This document shows positions 5,149 to 6,343 of a stretch of DNA of 6,343 nt, piece after piece (position 1 is the first letter of the stretch; every line of letters starts with the position of its first letter). The notes under the pieces were generated by a model. That model saw only the letters and a program-made list of their open reading frames with translations, had not been told where the DNA came from and did not search any database. The position numbers and the translations under genes were made by a program. Origin of the DNA: Anaerolineaceae bacterium UBA6801 (GTDB taxonomy: Bacteria > Chloroflexota > Anaerolineae > Anaerolineales > Anaerolineaceae); contig DKFH01000039.1 in assembly GCA_002452315.1 (NCBI GenBank), positions 1-6,343 on the forward strand, given 5' to 3'.

Positions 5149-6343
5149 GCATATCCTCCAGTGGGTCGGCGGCGTGGACAATCGCGGCCGGGCCGGATAC
5201 AGACCAGGCTTGCTCGTCCAGCAGGCTGATCAGCGCCGCGCTGATGACCAAATCGTCGTGCACCGGGTCACCTGACTGCAGGTCGCGGGTCCCGTCGGGG
5301 ACGCCCCAGCGGATGCGCTTATCCGGGCCGGGGAGGATCTCGTACTGACAGTGCGCCAGCTGGGCATAAAACAGCGCCTGTAAATCCCCCAAATCGTCCA
5401 GGGGTTCATCCATAGGTGCATAGTCCTGCAACCGGCCGCTATCGATCAGCGACAAAAAGGACCAGCCCAGGTCGGACTTGGATTTGCCGCTGAACACAAA
5501 GGGGATCACCCGCGGCCCCAGTGACCGGCTAAGGAAGGAAGCCAGCCCAGCCCCCACGCCGGTGGCATCGCACACCAGGTAGCGCACCCGCCAATGCGTG
5601 GCCAGGTGCAAAATCTGGCCGAACAGGTCGCTGTGCCGGGCGCCGACCCACAGCCGGCGGCTGACGATGTGGTACGTGGGCAGCTGACGGTCCGGGTCCG
5701 CCAAGGTGGAAAGGTCCACCCGCGCAATTGTCAGGGCGGTGGCGTCGCGCGCGGCGGATCCGATCAGGCTGGCCCGCAAGGCCCCCTCCTCATCCTCACC
5801 GGCCACATCCAGCGCCATCACATAGATTTGCCCCGGCCGGGGCACAACCTGGGGTGGATGCGACCCGTGCAAAGCGCTCAGCCGTTGGGGCGTGAACAGG
5901 CCGCCTTCGGCATCGATCTCTTCCGAGTAATACTGGGTGCGCACCATGGGATGGTTGCGCCCCAACCGCCCTACCTGTTCGGCCACAAACGCGCCGTACG
6001 CGGGCACCTCCGCGGCCACATCCTCGCAATCCAGGCGCCACACCCGGCGGATGCCATCCTCATGCTGCTGTACGAGGGCGGCCTGCTCCTCGCGGGCCAA
6101 AAGCGTGTTGGACGTCCAGGCGGTGCCCCAAAAGACGCGCGTGGCATGGGTCGAGGCGGCCATAGGCGCGATGTCCTTATCAAACTTATCCACCTGGATA
6201 TCCTGGGCCTCATCCACCGAGAGCAGCAAGTTGGCCGTAGCCCCGACGATATTGGCCGTGGGCGACCCCGACAGGAACGTCAGGCGGGCCTGCCCCACCT
6301 GGTAAACGTGGCCGTGGTGCTTTTCCCAGCGGTCCCGCACCAC
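5138..6343 (-). CDS. terL: Phage terminase large subunit (5' end beyond window)
   Basis: ATPase and nuclease of the DNA packaging motor, which pumps phage DNA into the prohead through the portal and cuts it. The visible 401 residues stay open to the window edge. The first visible codon is GTG and I read it as internal valine, not a start, because the Walker A part of the ATPase is missing and must lie to the right. Residues 39-48 (LLLSVDEAQD) form a hydrophobic strand plus DE, a Walker B motif. VFWGTAW at 70-76 fits the following coupling motif. The C-terminal RNase H-like nuclease domain shows spaced acidic residues: D179 in MALDVAGED, D259 in YLVCDATGVGAG, and D363/D364 in DPVHDDLVISAA. This order is standard for TerL. 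The last 11 bases overlap the lysozyme start, so the two are probably co-translated. Family assignment is confident; the subfamily is not determined. Confidence 0.93.
   Translation of the reverse strand: MVRDRWEKHHGHVYQVGQARLTFLSGSPTANIVGATANLLLSVDEAQDIQVDKFDKDIAPMAASTHATRVFWGTAWTSNTLLAREEQAALVQQHEDGIRRVWRLDCEDVAAEVPAYGAFVAEQVGRLGRNHPMVRTQYYSEEIDAEGGLFTPQRLSALHGSHPPQVVPRPGQIYVMALDVAGEDEEGALRASLIGSAARDATALTIARVDLSTLADPDRQLPTYHIVSRRLWVGARHSDLFGQILHLATHWRVRYLVCDATGVGAGLASFLSRSLGPRVIPFVFSGKSKSDLGWSFLSLIDSGRLQDYAPMDEPLDDLGDLQALFYAQLAHCQYEILPGPDKRIRWGVPDGTRDLQSGDPVHDDLVISAALISLLDEQAWSVSGPAAIVHAADPLEDMHGF
5155..5159 (-). promoter_or_regulatory. Ribosome binding site that fixes the lysozyme start
   Basis: GGAGG on the minus strand, 6 bases before the ATG at 5146-5148, located inside the last codons of the terminase gene. 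It favours the 359-residue lysozyme over the form 11 codons longer beginning with TTG at 5181, and suggests translation coupled to the terminase. Confidence 0.8.

Noticed and set aside
5149..5181. TTG at 5181 as lysozyme start, adding MSTPPTHWRIC
   Set aside because: The ATG at 5148 has GGAGG at ideal spacing, and the added residues only reflect terminase overlap.
6341..6343. GTG at the right edge as the terminase start
   Set aside because: A protein starting there would lack the Walker A half of the ATPase; the frame is simply cut by the window end.

Overview
The window is a block of phage (prophage-type) head and packaging genes, all read from the minus strand, so gene order runs from right to left. 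In order of transcription it holds: the large terminase subunit (cut off by the right edge), a GH25-type lysozyme, a portal protein, a large prohead protease/scaffold/major capsid fusion protein, and a small two-helix membrane protein that resembles a holin. The first three genes form a tight cluster: terminase and lysozyme overlap by 11 bases, and lysozyme and portal overlap in a TGATG junction. The capsid gene and the holin-like gene each follow a gap of about 250 bases filled with repeats.

The gaps are the unusual part. They hold two kinds of repeat. One is a degenerate heptamer tract (units such as GGTATTA, GGTACCA or GGACGGG on the + strand). The other is a 55-base element present three times, which folds into two hairpins joined by ATAC. 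The three copies differ in sequence, but the differences are mostly paired changes that keep the stems. Heptamer tracts lie just left of hairpin elements in each gap, so the two may travel or be maintained together. Heptamers also lie inside the lysozyme gene, encoding part of its N-terminus. Its last ~100 codons lie over another heptamer tract and several hairpins, so both ends of that protein look derived from repeat DNA.

The genes together describe the assembly of an icosahedral head filled by a terminase motor: portal, protease-processed capsid shell and ATP-driven packaging, with lysis functions (lysozyme, possible holin) placed on either side of the portal-capsid pair. No integrase, small terminase, head-tail connector or tail gene is visible. 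The abundant interspersed palindromes and heptamers are more typical of a bacterial chromosome than of a compact lytic phage, so a prophage or prophage remnant is the likeliest setting. Heptamer tracts of this sort are known from filamentous cyanobacteria and, as I recall, also occur in Chloroflexota genomes. I cannot fix the host from the sequence alone.
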